NCBI GenBank assembly: GCA_038396625.1
Contig: CP121688.1
Span: 744,001 to 808,000 of the forward strand
Source: G038396625 sp038396625
GTDB taxonomy: Bacteria > Bacillota > Clostridia > Peptostreptococcales > Thermotaleaceae
Reading direction: 5' to 3'
Length of the DNA stretch: 64,000 nucleotides
Shown: positions 44,885 to 53,911 of the stretch, in pieces
How positions within the stretch are numbered: the first letter of the stretch is position 1
Layout: the number at the start of each line of letters is the position of its first letter
The notes under the pieces: model-generated
The model's database searches: none
Seen by the model: the letters and a program-made list of their open reading frames with translations, nothing else
What the model was told of the DNA's origin: nothing
Translations under genes and position numbers: made by a program

Positions 44885-46249
44885 ATGAAAAAAATTACTA
44901 CCCAAATTATAATCATATTGCTTGTTTTTTCTTGTGTCATAGCGTGTTTTACGATTTTCATTAGTTACGATACGATTACGAAGATTATAAAAGAGCAGGC
45001 ATTGATGGCAGGAACAACGTCAGCAAAGTATAATGCAGAAAGAATAGAAGCTTGGACTGTAGAAAAAGCAGCTTCTTTAAAACGTACGACAGTCCATATT
45101 GAGAACATTTACAAATTTGATACAGAAACAATCCAAAGAATGCTACAGAATGCAGCAGAAGCAGATGGTTCTTTCTTTAGTGTCTTTATTGGATTTGATG
45201 ATGGACAGTTTATTGATGGAAGGGGATGGATCCCTCCTCAAGATTATGATGTAATCACTCGACCATGGTACAGAGAAGCGAGAAAAGAAAATGATGTAAT
45301 TTTTACACGGGGATATATAGATAAAAACAAAAACAAAATTGTGAATGCAATTGCAGTACCTATCGATATTCAAGGAAAAAAAGGGGTATTAGCTGCCAAT
45401 ATAGCTATTGACAACATTATTGATCAAGTGAATGGAATCAAATATGGGAAAACAGGATATGGTATGCTATTAGATGGTAATGGCATGATTATTAGCCATC
45501 CTAACAAAAAATATATCATGAAACTAGTGGAAAAAGTATTAAAAGATGAAAATTCAAAGATTTGGCATACGATTCAAAAAGAAACAAACGGAATACAAAC
45601 CATTCTATTAGAGGATGTAGAACAGCTGATGGTATATACACCCATTTCGTCTTGTCAATGGCAATTAATTTTATTGGCACCCTTGTCAGAATTTCAAGAC
45701 CCTGCCAAAAACATGCTAAAATCTCTCATACTGATGCTCGGTATTTGCTTTATGGCTATCATACTGTTGGGGATTTATGTAGGAAAAGCGATAACAAATC
45801 CAGTAAGAAAAATGATAGCAAGTGTTTCGAATATTGCAACGGGAAATTTACTGGAAGATATTGATATTACATCAGAGGACGAATTAGGCAAGTTAAGTGT
45901 TGCATTGAATAGAATGAGAAAGAACTTATTGAATACAATTCAAGAGATTCAGAATGACAGTAATCTTATCTTTATCAACGCACAAAAACTATTGGATGTA
46001 ATGGAGACAGAGGATGGAAAATTGGACCATCAAGAAAAAATATCTGCCGTAAAAGAAGAAAAACAGCCGATAGCAAGTCCACTAAATTCGAAAAGCCAGC
46101 CGATCATGGAATCCAAAGAAAATACAACTGAGGACATGCATCCAAGTCAAAACCAAATAGCAGGTACAGAGGAAGTGTATGCCATAGCTGAACAAATTAA
46201 TCATATTGCAGAACGGTTAAAAAAAGAAATTGATCTATTCAAAATTTAA
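44885..46249 (+). CDS. Cache-HAMP membrane receptor without output domain
   Basis: The 454-residue protein has a first membrane helix (about 5-27), a large extracytoplasmic dCache domain (about 30-275; AKYNAERIEAW, EADGSFFSVFIGFDDG, YGKTGYGMLLDGNGMI), a second helix (about 281-303) and HAMP (about 304-357), then a ~95-residue hydrophilic tail. No kinase, cyclase, GGDEF or methyl-accepting domain is present. The first ~370 residues are very like the histidine kinase at 51914. ATG 44885 suits AGGTG; GTG/ATG codons just upstream lie on the site. It follows the BTAD pair by 24 nt, probably in the same transcript. Confidence 0.85.
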   Translation: MKKITTQIIIILLVFSCVIACFTIFISYDTITKIIKEQALMAGTTSAKYNAERIEAWTVEKAASLKRTTVHIENIYKFDTETIQRMLQNAAEADGSFFSVFIGFDDGQFIDGRGWIPPQDYDVITRPWYREARKENDVIFTRGYIDKNKNKIVNAIAVPIDIQGKKGVLAANIAIDNIIDQVNGIKYGKTGYGMLLDGNGMIISHPNKKYIMKLVEKVLKDENSKIWHTIQKETNGIQTILLEDVEQLMVYTPISSCQWQLILLAPLSEFQDPAKNMLKSLILMLGICFMAIILLGIYVGKAITNPVRKMIASVSNIATGNLLEDIDITSEDELGKLSVALNRMRKNLLNTIQEIQNDSNLIFINAQKLLDVMETEDGKLDHQEKISAVKEEKQPIASPLNSKSQPIMESKENTTEDMHPSQNQIAGTEEVYAIAEQINHIAERLKKEIDLFKI

Positions 46250-46288
46250 ACGAGTCGCTGCACGAAATGATTTTAAAAAACAAAGTCA

Positions 46289-46351
46289 AAATACCTTCAT
46301 CGATTTTAAGTAAATTTAATCATACTTAAAATCGATGGAGGTATTTTTTAT
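46289..46351 (+). terminator. Strong terminator after the Cache-HAMP gene
   Basis: A 23-bp stem (46290-46312 with 46323-46345) around a 10-nt loop is followed by TTTTTA. Confidence 0.92.
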
Positions 46352-46665
46352 GAAATGGTACCAGATAAATAGTTTTTAAGTAAGAAAGTTCCAGCAATTG
46401 AAATCACCATAGTTCGTTAATTCCCCTTATCAAAAATTTAAAAACTGCTGGAAATGATGATCTATTTGATGATGAAATCTAGAAAAATTTAATCTATTTA
46501 GCAGTCTATGCGATATTAAAAAATTAATAAAAATAAGTTGAAAATTACATTTTGTAATAAAATATGACAAAAATTATACATAAAGTAAATAATAGTTACA
46601 ATTTGATTTTAAGAATATTACGATATTGCAAGAAAAATGTTATGATTTCAATAATTCTATGAAAT
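46352..46665. other. AT-rich intergenic stretch without a gene
   Basis: No supported coding frame. The only structure seen is an 8-bp inverted repeat TTCCAGCA (46389-46396) / TGCTGGAA (46446-46453). Confidence 0.6.
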
Positions 46666-46694
46666 TTGACATATAAAATAAAAGATGATATATT
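46666..46694 (+). promoter_or_regulatory. Promoter of the NhaC-M20-Chr operon
   Basis: TTGACA (46666-46671) and TATATT (46689-46694) are separated by 17 nt. The transcript would have a leader of about 175 nt before the likely start codon. Confidence 0.7.
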
Positions 46695-46745
46695 TACAAA
46701 AAGAAATAATATTACGTATTTAAGTGATTTATTTATGACTTATAA

Positions 46746-46779
46746 TTACATAAATAAATATTTTGATTTATTTATGTAA
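46746..46779. promoter_or_regulatory. Perfect 14-bp inverted repeat in the NhaC leader
   Basis: TTACATAAATAAAT (46746-46759) and its exact complement (46766-46779) flank ATTTTG. It lies within the leader, just before an AAAAGGGGAGG ribosome site at 46781-46791. It could be an operator or an mRNA hairpin hiding that site. Confidence 0.5.
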
Positions 46780-46780
46780 T

Positions 46781-46802
46781 AAAAGGGGAGGATTAAATGT
46801 AA
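46781..46802 (+). promoter_or_regulatory. Strong ribosome site followed by a start-stop (ATG TAA) pair
   Basis: AAAAGGGGAGG (46781-46791) is followed by ATG at 46797-46799 and at once by TAA (46800-46802). This minimal ORF is in the same frame as the transporter downstream, whose first usable starts are ATG 46812 and ATG 46878. Confidence 0.5.
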
Positions 46803-46877
46803 AAAATCAAAATGTACAACGAAATGGAAGAATTACATGCGAAGAACAAAGTAAAAAATATGGGGGGAAAGATTAAT

Positions 46878-48290
46878 ATGAGAGAAAAAGCCATATCTAC
46901 TAATCAAGCAGTAATTATGCTATTGATGTCTATCGTTATTATTTTTGGTGGTGTGTTGATAATAAAAGCCCCAACGACCATTACATTATTAATTGCTGGA
47001 TTTGGAACAATCATGCTTTCGTTAATTTATGGAATTAAGTGGCAGGATTTGCAAAATGGAATTATTGAAAATATCACATCTATGCTGGTAGCAATATTAA
47101 TTCTTTTATCGGTGGGGATGCTCGTAGGATCATGGATTGCGGCTGGAACAGTTCCCTATATGGTATATATGGGACTCAAAATTTTATCACCTTCAACTTT
47201 TTTATTTATGACTTGTCTTGTTTGTTCTGCGATGTCAATTATGGCTGGAACTTCTTGGGGAACTATAGGAACGGTAGGTATAGCCCTTATGGGTGTATCC
47301 ACTGGATTGGGCGTGCCATTACATTACACAGCAGGTGCTATCGTTGTTGGAGCTATATTTGGTGATAAGCTTTCGCCTTTGTCAGATACGACTGTAATGT
47401 CTGCAGCAGTTTCAGGTGTAGAGATTGTAGATCATATCAAGCAAATGTTATTCACCACAATACCAGGATATGTTCTTTCATTAATTCTATACCTTGTTCT
47501 TGGATTTAAATTTGCTCAGGGAAGTGTAAATGGAGAAAATGTTACGCTTATACTTGAAACATTGCAAAATAGTTTTAATTTGAGTCCAATGCTTTTAATT
47601 CCGCCAATTGTAGTTTTAATTTTGATTTTTAAAGGAAAGCCTACATTACCTGTATTTGGTGTAGGAATCATGATAGGATGTTTCATTGCAGTTGTTTTTC
47701 AAGGAAATAGTTTAACAGAGATTGCAAAGGTTTTAAATGCAGGATTCCAAAAATCTACAGAAGTACCTATTGTCGATAAAATGCTTATGCGAGGTGGCAT
47801 AAGTAGTATGTTGGGGACAGTAGCCCTCCTAATAGCTGCTTCTATATTCGGAGCGCCACTGAGAACATCTGGTGTAATTGATATACTTTTAGATAAGGTG
47901 AAGGAAATGTGCAGTTCGTGGAGGAGTATATTAATCAGCACATTTATCCTACATAGTTTATTCTTTATTATAACTGGGAGCTATTATGTTACTTTTGCAG
48001 TTTTAGGACCTATGTTTAGACCGCTTTATGCAAAATACCAGTTAGATGGTACAAACCTTTCTAGAACCCTTGAAACTACTGGTACAGGTCTTGCTGCCAT
48101 AATCCCATGGAGTGTAACAGGAGCTTTTATTGCTAGTACATTAGAGGTTCCGACAATGCAATATTTTTTATACGCACCAATGCTTTATGTCGCAATTATA
48201 CTTTCATTAGTATATTTCATGACTGGATTTAGTATAAAGAGAACCAGCAATAAAAATACTTCAAGACATGAGGCAATCAAGGAGGCATAA
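46878..48290 (+). CDS. NhaC-family Na+/H+ antiporter
   Basis: The 470-residue protein has about twelve membrane helices. It carries the NhaC features: MSIMAGTSWGTIGTVGIALMG, GAIFGDKLSPLSDTTVMSA and ETTGTGLAAIIPWSVTGAF near the C-terminus. Some family members exchange organic acids (malate/lactate) rather than only Na+ and H+, and the neighbouring M20 hydrolase allows a substrate-linked role. ATG 46878 has GGGGGGAAAG before it; ATG 46812 would add 22 hydrophilic residues and lacks a properly spaced site. The next gene starts 3 nt after its stop. Confidence 0.9.
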   Translation: MREKAISTNQAVIMLLMSIVIIFGGVLIIKAPTTITLLIAGFGTIMLSLIYGIKWQDLQNGIIENITSMLVAILILLSVGMLVGSWIAAGTVPYMVYMGLKILSPSTFLFMTCLVCSAMSIMAGTSWGTIGTVGIALMGVSTGLGVPLHYTAGAIVVGAIFGDKLSPLSDTTVMSAAVSGVEIVDHIKQMLFTTIPGYVLSLILYLVLGFKFAQGSVNGENVTLILETLQNSFNLSPMLLIPPIVVLILIFKGKPTLPVFGVGIMIGCFIAVVFQGNSLTEIAKVLNAGFQKSTEVPIVDKMLMRGGISSMLGTVALLIAASIFGAPLRTSGVIDILLDKVKEMCSSWRSILISTFILHSLFFIITGSYYVTFAVLGPMFRPLYAKYQLDGTNLSRTLETTGTGLAAIIPWSVTGAFIASTLEVPTMQYFLYAPMLYVAIILSLVYFMTGFSIKRTSNKNTSRHEAIKEA

Positions 48291-48293
48291 TTA

Positions 48294-49451
48294 ATGATAA
48301 ACGAAAAAAGACTTATAGATAATTACTTGGAAATGATCAGAATAAAAAGCATATCTGGTAACGAAAAGAATTTGGCAGATTATATTTACAAAAAATTATC
48401 CTCTCTAGGCTTGGAGCCTAGGTATGTTTACTATGATGAAGAGAAAAAGGAAAGCCCGTGTGTAATAGCAGAAATAAAGGGTAAGGAACTAGGGCCAACA
48501 CTCCTAATGATCGGACATATCGATACAGTGGATGTAGCCAATGGTTGGGAAACAAATCCCTTTGAACCTGTAATAGAAGGAGATAAAGTTTATGCACTAG
48601 GTGCGATGGATATGAAGGGAGGATTAAGCTGTATTTTAGAAACAGCAGAATATATTGTAGAAAATAATATTGAATTAAAGGGGAACCTAGTCCTTGCTTT
48701 TGCTTGTGATGAAGAAGTGCTTTCAAGAGGAACTTATAAAATGATTCAGGAAGGACTTAAGGCAGATATGGCTATCATGGCGGAATGTAGGTTTGAAGAT
48801 GCTGCTGTTGGATTTAGAGGAAGGTATAGCATAGAAGTAAATGTTAAAGGAAAAACAGGACATGCCAGCAAATATCCATATGTTGGAGAAAATGCAATTA
48901 TTAAGGCTTCAAAACTTGCAGTAGCTATAGAAAGTTTAGGTACGAAAACACATGAATACCTAGGAGAAGGAACCTGGTGTATCAGATATATTGAAGGGGG
49001 ATATCAAAAGACGTTAAGTGTACCAGATCACTGCTATCTATTTGTAGATAGATATGTTGTACCAGGGGAAGACTTTGCGTATTGCAAAATGCAAATAGAG
49101 GAAGCTGCTGAAAATCTTGGAATGAAAGAAGATGTAGAAATTCAGCTAAAGGAGCGCCCCCTCCCTTATATGGATGCCTTTTCTATACCGCAGGATCATG
49201 AAATTGTAAAGATAGTATCGAAAAATTATAAGGAAGTGGTAGGAAAAGAACTGGGATATGCCTATGATAAATCTGTCTGTGACTCTAATTTTCTAGTTAC
49301 GGTAGCCAATATACCTACTATAACCTTTGGTCCTTCAGGAGGAAATATGCATGCAGCCAATGAATATGGATATGTAAGTCAAATAAAACATGCTGCAAAA
49401 ATTTATATTAAAACAGTAGAAGATATATTAATGAGAATAGAAAAATGTTAG
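48294..49451 (+). CDS. M20-family metallo-hydrolase (ArgE/DapE/YgeY-like)
   Basis: The 385-residue hydrolase has metal motifs LMIGHIDTVDVANGW, LGAMDMKGGLS and FACDEEVLSRGTY, the lid-domain GKTGHASKYPYVGENAI and a C-terminal histidine in GGNMHAANEYG. It should cleave an N-acyl amino acid or dipeptide in the cytoplasm. It sits between an NhaC antiporter and a small transporter, 3 nt after the former, in one operon. SD: AAGGAGG. Confidence 0.88.
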   Translation: MINEKRLIDNYLEMIRIKSISGNEKNLADYIYKKLSSLGLEPRYVYYDEEKKESPCVIAEIKGKELGPTLLMIGHIDTVDVANGWETNPFEPVIEGDKVYALGAMDMKGGLSCILETAEYIVENNIELKGNLVLAFACDEEVLSRGTYKMIQEGLKADMAIMAECRFEDAAVGFRGRYSIEVNVKGKTGHASKYPYVGENAIIKASKLAVAIESLGTKTHEYLGEGTWCIRYIEGGYQKTLSVPDHCYLFVDRYVVPGEDFAYCKMQIEEAAENLGMKEDVEIQLKERPLPYMDAFSIPQDHEIVKIVSKNYKEVVGKELGYAYDKSVCDSNFLVTVANIPTITFGPSGGNMHAANEYGYVSQIKHAAKIYIKTVEDILMRIEKC

Positions 49452-49474
49452 ATTAGTTGAAGGAGGAGATAAGG

Positions 49475-50005
49475 ATGGCTCTTAGGACATACTTAGAAAT
49501 ATTTCTAGCTTTTTTGAAGCCAGGAGTTACTACATTTGGTGGGGGGCCTTCGGCAATTCCATTAATCGAAGAAGAAACAGTAAATAAATATGGGTGGCTT
49601 ACGACAGAAGAGTTTGCAGATGCCTTAGCTTTTGGAAATTCTCTTCCTGGACCTATTGCTACGAAGCTTGCGGCTTTAGTTGGATATAAGGTTTCTGGAT
49701 GGTTAGGTGCGATCGTAGGAATTATTGGTATCGTTGCGCCTACTGCATTAGCCATAATCCTCTTACTAAATGTGTATTTAAAATATAAAGAAGCATCGTG
49801 GTTAAAAGGTATGATGATAGGCGTTAGACCTGTTGTAGTAATGCTCTTGGTGCAGACAGCATTTGGTATGGCACAAAAATCATTTCCAGAAATGACGACT
49901 TATATGATTGCAGGAGTTGCTGCCATAGGATTATTTGTTGTACACATTCATCCAGTAATATTGATAGTAACAGCATTGACATTTGGTGGAATTTTCTTCA
50001 AATAG
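49475..50005 (+). CDS. Single-domain chromate transporter (CHR) family protein
   Basis: The 176-residue membrane protein has the CHR N-terminal signature FLKPGVTTFGGGPSAIPLIE and EEFADALAFGNSLPGPIATKLA. It is a half-size CHR protein. Such proteins normally come as adjacent pairs forming one transporter, but no second half lies beside it. Chromate is not implied by the context; the natural substrate is unknown. ATG 49475 follows AAGGAGGAG by 6 nt. Confidence 0.88.
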   Translation: MALRTYLEIFLAFLKPGVTTFGGGPSAIPLIEEETVNKYGWLTTEEFADALAFGNSLPGPIATKLAALVGYKVSGWLGAIVGIIGIVAPTALAIILLLNVYLKYKEASWLKGMMIGVRPVVVMLLVQTAFGMAQKSFPEMTTYMIAGVAAIGLFVVHIHPVILIVTALTFGGIFFK

Positions 50006-50056
50006 ATATTTCTTTATGATATAATGAACTATATCATAAAAGGATGGGATTATGTA

Positions 50057-50515
50057 ATGAAATATAATTCACTAGATAAAATTGATCAAACAATCATAAA
50101 ACTTCTTTCAGAAAATTCTAGGATATCTTATGTAGAGATAAGCCAAAAGGTTGGCTTGTCTAGGGTTGCAGTAAAGCAAAGGATAAAGAATATGGAAGAA
50201 ATAGGCGTTATAGAAAAATATAGTATTGTAATTAATCCACAAAAAATGGGAAGAACGGTGTCAGCGTTTTTTGATATTGAAGTGGAACCTAATAAGCTAT
50301 ATGAGGTGGCCAACCAATTATCTAAAAATGATTGTATCACAGATATATATCAAATGACTGGGCAGGCAAATCTACATGTACATGGTTTAATGAAATTAAA
50401 TGAAGATCTCACAGAGTTTTTGGAAAAAGAGCTTTATGTGCTTGATGGTATAAAAAAAATAGACTGTAAATTGATTTTATCGAGGATAAAAACTAGAAAT
50501 TCCATGAAAATATAG
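50057..50515 (+). CDS. Lrp/AsnC-family transcriptional regulator
   Basis: The 152-residue protein has an N-terminal helix-turn-helix (LDKIDQTIIKLLSENSRISYVEISQKVGLS split as usual by the turn VGLSRVAVKQRI) and a C-terminal RAM/AsnC ligand domain with the ITDIYQMTGQANLHV strand. Family members bind an amino acid and form octamers. It closes the operon with NhaC, M20 and CHR genes and may control it. ATG 50057 with AAAGGATGGG upstream. Confidence 0.9.
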   Translation: MKYNSLDKIDQTIIKLLSENSRISYVEISQKVGLSRVAVKQRIKNMEEIGVIEKYSIVINPQKMGRTVSAFFDIEVEPNKLYEVANQLSKNDCITDIYQMTGQANLHVHGLMKLNEDLTEFLEKELYVLDGIKKIDCKLILSRIKTRNSMKI

Positions 50516-50548
50516 GCATTGTACTTTTCTTTATTAACCGTATTATTG

Positions 50549-50590
50549 GGAGATTAAACTTAAATTGTTTTAAGTTTAATCTCCTTTTAA
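50549..50590 (+). terminator. Terminator of the Lrp gene
   Basis: A perfect 16-bp stem (50549-50564 with 50569-50584) with a TTGT loop is followed by TTTTAAATTTT. Confidence 0.9.
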
Positions 50591-50809
50591 ATTTTGTAGT
50601 GTTATATGAAATGATAAGATATGTATCGGATTTGTTATATCATTATTACCAGTAAATTACTAATGAAATTTATGCTAATATCAGGTTTTTATAAAATTCG
50701 TTGCTGAATCCATTCTAATTTGGGTTGCATCAAAATTGAATAATAAATCATTACGAAGGTTAGTTTAGAATTTATAATCCTTCATGTTATAATAAAGTCA
50801 TAAAGTAAG

Positions 50810-51022
50810 ATGAAGAACTACATTAGGGCATTAAAATTTAACTTAAACCAAAGAACAAAAAAACCCCAACTATTTCAACCAGCAGGAGTAGCTAGATTTG
50901 TATGTAATTGTACATTAACAGGACAACAAGAGAATTATAAAAATGATGGAAAAATTATACCTGACGGAAGGGAGGGAAACCGTTACAAGAAAACAAGGAA
51001 TATTATAAAACTAGAAAATTAG
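50810..51022 (+). pseudogene. Remnant of a TnpB (IS200/IS605-type OrfB) transposon gene
   Basis: The 70-codon frame resembles only the first part of TnpB proteins: MKNYIRALKFNLNQ (compare the usual MKxYKxRxYPN start), then GVARFVCNCTL, the equivalent of the GVARFVYNxxL motif, and QQENYKNDGKIIPDG. The remaining ~300 residues, including the RuvC and zinc-ribbon regions, are absent. No right or left end of an IS element was recognised. It marks an old insertion in this intergenic region. The rest of 50591-51194 holds nothing I can name. Confidence 0.6.
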
Positions 51023-51194
51023 CTTAAACTTCTTCATCAAAAAATAACAAATCTCCATACGGTAGTAGGGAATTAAAGTTTCTGGAGTGTTAGATTATCT
51101 AAGCAGGATTGATCTGAAAAGAAAGATAATGGCGAAGGAGTGAGACACAAGCTTTTATAAAGTTTTATAAATTGTCAGTAGCGGAGAAGATATT

Positions 51195-51917
51195 ATGGAT
51201 AAAATTATGGTAGTGGATGATGAGAAAGACATCATTTATATGATTCGAGATTTTATGAAGATTCATCAGATAGAAGTTGTAGAAGCCTTTAGTGGCCAAG
51301 AGGCGATAGAAAAATTGGATGATGCCATCAAATTATTAGTTTTGGATATTAATATGGAGGATATGTCTGGGATAGAACTATGCAAAGAAATAAGAAAAGA
51401 AAGTAATCTTCCCATCCTCTTTTTAACCGCTAGATCCTCCCAAGCAGATAAAATCTTAGGTTTAGGGATGGGGGGAGATGATTATATCACCAAACCTTTT
51501 GATCCCATAGAGTTAGTAGCTAGGGTACAGGCGAACCTTCGAAGATATGATATATACAATCATACCAATGAAGTACAAGGCAGGCGAGCCATAACCTTCG
51601 ATAATATTGTGGTATATCCTCAACACTATCGTGTATTAAAAAATGATAGAGATATACAGCTGAGTATGAAAGAATTTGAATTGTTATTGTATTTTATAAA
51701 AAATGCTTTTTTGGTCTTAAGTAGAGAGCAAATATTAGATAATGTATGGAGTCATCAGGTATATGATTATAATGTAGTCAATACCAATATAAAAAGATTA
51801 AGAAAGAAACTAGAAGATGACCCCAAAAATCCTAAATATATCAAAACAATTTGGGGGATTGGATATACTTTTGAAGAAAAATGTAAAGAGATGCTATGTG
51901 AGGATCTATCCCAATGA
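51195..51917 (+). CDS. OmpR-family response regulator
   Basis: The 240-residue protein has a receiver domain (phospho-acceptor D51 in LLVLDINMEDMSG, acidic pocket VVDDEKD, and K in DDYITKPFDP) and an OmpR/PhoB winged helix at the C-terminus (ILDNVWSHQVYDYNVVNTNI, KTIWGIGYTF). It pairs with the histidine kinase that starts within its last codons (4-nt overlap). Confidence 0.95.
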   Translation: MDKIMVVDDEKDIIYMIRDFMKIHQIEVVEAFSGQEAIEKLDDAIKLLVLDINMEDMSGIELCKEIRKESNLPILFLTARSSQADKILGLGMGGDDYITKPFDPIELVARVQANLRRYDIYNHTNEVQGRRAITFDNIVVYPQHYRVLKNDRDIQLSMKEFELLLYFIKNAFLVLSREQILDNVWSHQVYDYNVVNTNIKRLRKKLEDDPKNPKYIKTIWGIGYTFEEKCKEMLCEDLSQ

Positions 51918-53725
51918 GGTTTGTAAAAATTCGGACCAAGATAATTGCTACATTGATATTGATGACGATGCTTACGGCAACGCTCATTAGTTTCACCAGC
52001 TATTATATATCCCTAAAAGTCATCTATGAACAGGCAGGAAAACTTGGTTTAGAATCCGCAAAGTATAATGCTGAAAGAATTGAAGCATGGGCAAAGGAAA
52101 AAGCCGCTTCTTTGAAGCGTACGGCTGTACACCTTGAAAAAATAGATGGGGCGGATAAACAGAAAATACAAAAAATGCTACAGGACGCAGCCGAGGCGGA
52201 TAGATCTTTTTTTAGTACTTTTGTTGGCTTAGAGAATGGAGATTTAATAGATGGAAAGGGATGGATCCCTGGAGAAAAATATGAAACCACCCAAAGACCT
52301 TGGTATCAAGAGGCGAAGAAAAAAAATCAAGTAGCTTTTACACCTGTATATATGGATAAAAACAAGAAAAAGCAGGTAAATGCCATTGCAATTCCTATTT
52401 ATATTGATGGTCAAGAGGGCGTATTGGCAGCCAATATGCATATTGACAAGGTGCATGATCAAATGAATAGAATAAGGTTTGGAAAAACTGGATATGGTAT
52501 TTTATTGGATCAAAATGGTGTGATGATTACCCATCCCGATGAAGATTACATGATGAAATCCATAGAAGAAATATTTCGAAATGAAAATATTGCATCGATT
52601 CATACACCAAAAGAAAAAAACATGGGGGTAGAAATCGTTGCATTCAATCAAATAAAGCACTTACTTGTCTATGTACCTATTGAATTTTGTGACTGGGAAC
52701 TGTTACTGCTGGCACCTTTATCAGAATTTCAGGATCCTGCTAAAAAAATGTTATTGTACTTTATTGTGATTACAGGTGCATGTTTGCTAGTAATGATCAT
52801 TGTTGGATTTTTCATAGGCAAATCTATGTCAAAACCTATTGAAAAAATGATCAAATCTGTATCTAAATTGGCAACAGGGGATTTAACAGAAAACATTGAT
52901 ATTGCTACAAAGGATGAAATAGGTATATTGAGTGTCGGATTAAATACCATGAGAAAAAATTTGATTCATATGATACAGGATATTCAAAACGAAAGTGACT
53001 TGTTGTATAAGAATGCCCAAAGATTAACCCGTTCCATAGAAGAAATTTCTGGAGGGATGATTGATTTTATCTCTTTGCTATCCCATGATATCAAAACCCC
53101 TCTAACTTTGATTAAGGGGTATATAAAGGGAATACAACTGGGGATTGCCAATGAACCTGAAAAAATGGAACAATATCTTAATGGGATTTATGAAAGGGCA
53201 GAACAAATCGAAAATATTACAGAAGATATTTTAGATTCTGCCTATGAAGTAGAAAAATCATTAATACTCAAAAAAGAAATGATTGATTTACAGGAATTTA
53301 TTTTTAGTTTATATCAACAGGCAAAAATGCAAATTGAAAGCTCAGATCGAATTTTTAAAGGAGCATTGAATATTGCTCAAGGGCAGTGTTACATAGATGC
53401 TGTAAAATGGAATAGAGTATGGAATAATTTAATTAACAATGCCATAAAGTATTCTGATAAACACAGCACAATCACAATTACTGTTCGACAAGAAAAGGAT
53501 TTTGTAATTTTTTCTATAAAAGATGAAGGTATTGGCATGAAGGAAGAAGATTTGGAAAAAATATTTGATATGTTTTATAGAGCAAAGGAGAACCGTGTAA
53601 AGGGGTATGGTATTGGGCTTTATATATCTAAGAAGATTATAGAGGCTCATGGAGGAGTAATTAAAGTAGCATCGAAATTAGGGGAAGGAAGCAATTTTAT
53701 GTTTACTGTTCCTGTTTGCCACTGA
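51914..53725 (+). CDS. Cache-HAMP sensor histidine kinase
   Basis: The 603-residue protein has a TM helix (about 8-30), an extracytoplasmic dCache sensor, a second TM (about 275-300), HAMP (about 300-355), HisKA with the phospho-acceptor H391 in SLLSHDIKTPL, and an ATPase domain with N-box WNNLINNAIKYS and G-boxes DEGIGM and GYGIGLYIS. The sensory half is near identical in pattern to the truncated receptor at 44885 (both have AKYNAERIEAW, KAASLKRT and APLSEFQDPAK), so both may sense related ligands, perhaps amino acids or small acids, the usual dCache ligands. Confidence 0.95.
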   Translation: MRFVKIRTKIIATLILMTMLTATLISFTSYYISLKVIYEQAGKLGLESAKYNAERIEAWAKEKAASLKRTAVHLEKIDGADKQKIQKMLQDAAEADRSFFSTFVGLENGDLIDGKGWIPGEKYETTQRPWYQEAKKKNQVAFTPVYMDKNKKKQVNAIAIPIYIDGQEGVLAANMHIDKVHDQMNRIRFGKTGYGILLDQNGVMITHPDEDYMMKSIEEIFRNENIASIHTPKEKNMGVEIVAFNQIKHLLVYVPIEFCDWELLLLAPLSEFQDPAKKMLLYFIVITGACLLVMIIVGFFIGKSMSKPIEKMIKSVSKLATGDLTENIDIATKDEIGILSVGLNTMRKNLIHMIQDIQNESDLLYKNAQRLTRSIEEISGGMIDFISLLSHDIKTPLTLIKGYIKGIQLGIANEPEKMEQYLNGIYERAEQIENITEDILDSAYEVEKSLILKKEMIDLQEFIFSLYQQAKMQIESSDRIFKGALNIAQGQCYIDAVKWNRVWNNLINNAIKYSDKHSTITITVRQEKDFVIFSIKDEGIGMKEEDLEKIFDMFYRAKENRVKGYGIGLYISKKIIEAHGGVIKVASKLGEGSNFMFTVPVCH

Positions 53726-53764
53726 AATGACACAATTTTATTATGACTGTGTCATTTTTTTTAT
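53725..53764 (+). terminator. Terminator of the two-component operon
   Basis: AAATGACACA (53725-53734) pairs with TGTGTCATTT (53748-53757), followed by TTTTTT; it starts at the last base of the kinase stop codon. Confidence 0.88.
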
Positions 53765-53911
53765 TTATATTTAAATTAAGAAAAATCTAGCATCCCTAAA
53801 GCAAACTGTTTTTTTCATAGATATATTTTTGCACTTGTTAGGCCATAGAGAAGATGAAAACGTTTACTGGAGGGATGCAGACTTTCAAAATATAAAAGGA
53901 GGATGAATCAT

